A stretch of DNA of 6,236 nt from the NCBI GenBank assembly GCA_023481335.1, contig JAMCWI010000080.1:1-6236 (forward strand). Direction: 5' to 3'. The stretch is from Bacillota bacterium (GTDB lineage Bacteria > Bacillota > Desulfotomaculia > Desulfotomaculales > Desulfotomaculaceae). Position 1 is the first letter of the stretch; each line of letters opens with the position of its first letter. The position numbers were made by a program, and so were the translations under genes. Of the stretch, positions 5,397-6,236 are shown piece after piece. The notes beneath the pieces were generated by a model. It worked only from the letters and a program-made list of their open reading frames with translations. It ran no database searches and had not been told where the DNA came from.

Positions 5397-6236
5397 TGGT
5401 AAGAATACGGTTTGGGCAGGTTGATTACCTGAACACGCTACCGGTCTTCCACCCTTTGGAGGATGGCATTCTGCCCTTTGATGGTGAGTTGGTAAAAGGA
5501 CCGCCCACCATGTTGAATAAGATGTTTTTGGAAGGTCAGTTGGAAGTCGCCTCCATATCCTCGGTAGAATATGCGAAGAATATAGACAAATGCATGATTC
5601 TGCCGAACTTATCCGTCAGTGCTGACGGGCCGGTTAAAAGCATCCTCTTATTTAGCCATGTGCCTGTCACCGAATTGGATCGCAAAAAAGTATGCCTAAC
5701 CTCGTCTTCGGCTACTTCAGTAGCCTTACTAAAGGTGCTCTTTGATCACTATTACCATGTGGATGCGAATTATATTACGGTAACACCAAATCTGGAGAAG
5801 ATGATGGCAGAGGGGGACGCTGCCTTATTGATTGGCGATGATGCCATGCGGGCCCACCTAAATGTTTTACAGGAGCAGCTGCCCTATCATGTAACGGATT
5901 TGGGTGAAGTATGGAAGCAGTTTACCGGCGAAAGAATGGTATATGCCCTGTGGGTGATCCGCAAGGATTTTGCCAAAGCACATCCCGCAGACGTTGACAC
6001 CCTATGCAGCCTGTTGGTTGAGGCCAAGCGGGTTTCCCAGGATACCCTGCCTGTGCTTTTAAAGAAAAGTCGGCGCCGGACGGGTCTGCCCATGGACTAT
6101 CTGGAGGACTATTTTAAAACCATCAACAATGAGTTTGAAGAAGCTCACCGCAGTGCCCTTTTGACATTCTATGACTACTGTTACAAAAGCGGCATCATTG
6201 AAGAACGGGTGCGTTTGTCTTTCTGGGGTGGAGCAG
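5396..6236 (+). CDS. mqnA: Chorismate dehydratase MqnA (3' end cut by the window)
   Basis: Catalyses the first step of the futalosine pathway, removing water from chorismate to give 3-[(1-carboxyvinyl)oxy]benzoate, the MqnE substrate. The GTG at 5396 opens a frame that stays open for 280 codons to the window edge without a stop. Family marks: VRIRFGQVDYLNTLPVF (2-18), the typical N-terminal strand and substrate loop; LEVASISSVEYAKN (49-62); LTSSSATSVALLKVLF (101-116), the conserved Ser/Thr-rich loop; DAALLIGDDAM (141-151); LGEVWKQFTGERMVYALWVIRKDF (the span is residues 169-192). The fold is that of a two-lobed periplasmic-binding-type protein, but no signal peptide is seen, so it is cytoplasmic. 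Family members are around 270-290 residues, so the end should lie very close to the window edge. The TAG/GTG overlap with mqnE gives the order mqnE-mqnA and indicates coupled expression. Confidence 0.93.
   Translation, partial: MVRIRFGQVDYLNTLPVFHPLEDGILPFDGELVKGPPTMLNKMFLEGQLEVASISSVEYAKNIDKCMILPNLSVSADGPVKSILLFSHVPVTELDRKKVCLTSSSATSVALLKVLFDHYYHVDANYITVTPNLEKMMAEGDAALLIGDDAMRAHLNVLQEQLPYHVTDLGEVWKQFTGERMVYALWVIRKDFAKAHPADVDTLCSLLVEAKRVSQDTLPVLLKKSRRRTGLPMDYLEDYFKTINNEFEEAHRSALLTFYDYCYKSGIIEERVRLSFWGGA

Overview
The window is a stretch of menaquinone (vitamin K2) biosynthesis genes, all on the + strand. Chemically it follows the futalosine (mqn) route, not the classical o-succinylbenzoate (men) route. 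The organism is probably an anaerobic Gram-positive of the Clostridia, perhaps a Desulfotomaculum/Peptococcaceae-type bacterium. The evidence is a HepS-like gene directly followed by menG (an order known from Firmicutes such as Bacillus subtilis), purine-rich ribosome binding sites, TTG and GTG starts, and a moderate GC content by eye. The taxonomic placement is inference, not proof.

Layout. Positions 1-126 are the C-terminal 41 codons of an unrecognised upstream gene, closed by a strong intrinsic terminator at 161-209. An AT-rich control region (210-296) holds a perfect 11-bp inverted repeat with two TATAAT hexamers and probably drives the operon. Six genes follow: a HepS-like, apparently non-catalytic polyprenyl diphosphate synthase subunit (297-1067); menG/ubiE methyltransferase (TTG start, 1087-1803); a 136-bp gap carrying a GACGAAC-type heptad repeat that folds into a long hairpin; mqnL, a UbiD-family decarboxylase (1940-3385); mqnP, a UbiA-family prenyltransferase (3375-4241, overlapping mqnL by 11 bp); mqnE, a radical-SAM aminofutalosine synthase (4293-5396); and mqnA, chorismate dehydratase (GTG start at 5396, sharing one base with the mqnE stop, and running off the window end).

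How the genes work together. MqnA dehydrates chorismate to 3-enolpyruvyl-benzoate. MqnE joins this to SAM, giving aminofutalosine. Steps not encoded here (MqnB-type hydrolase, MqnC, MqnD) give 1,4-dihydroxy-6-naphthoate. MqnP prenylates this, MqnL (using prenylated FMN made by an MqnM/UbiX partner not seen here) decarboxylates it, and MenG methylates demethylmenaquinone. The HepS-like protein would supply the side-chain diphosphate together with a catalytic partner (HepT-like) that lies outside the window. The core enzymes belong to known families. The more unusual points are the degenerate prenyl synthase subunit, the heptad-repeat hairpin inside the operon, and the AT-rich palindrome in the promoter region.
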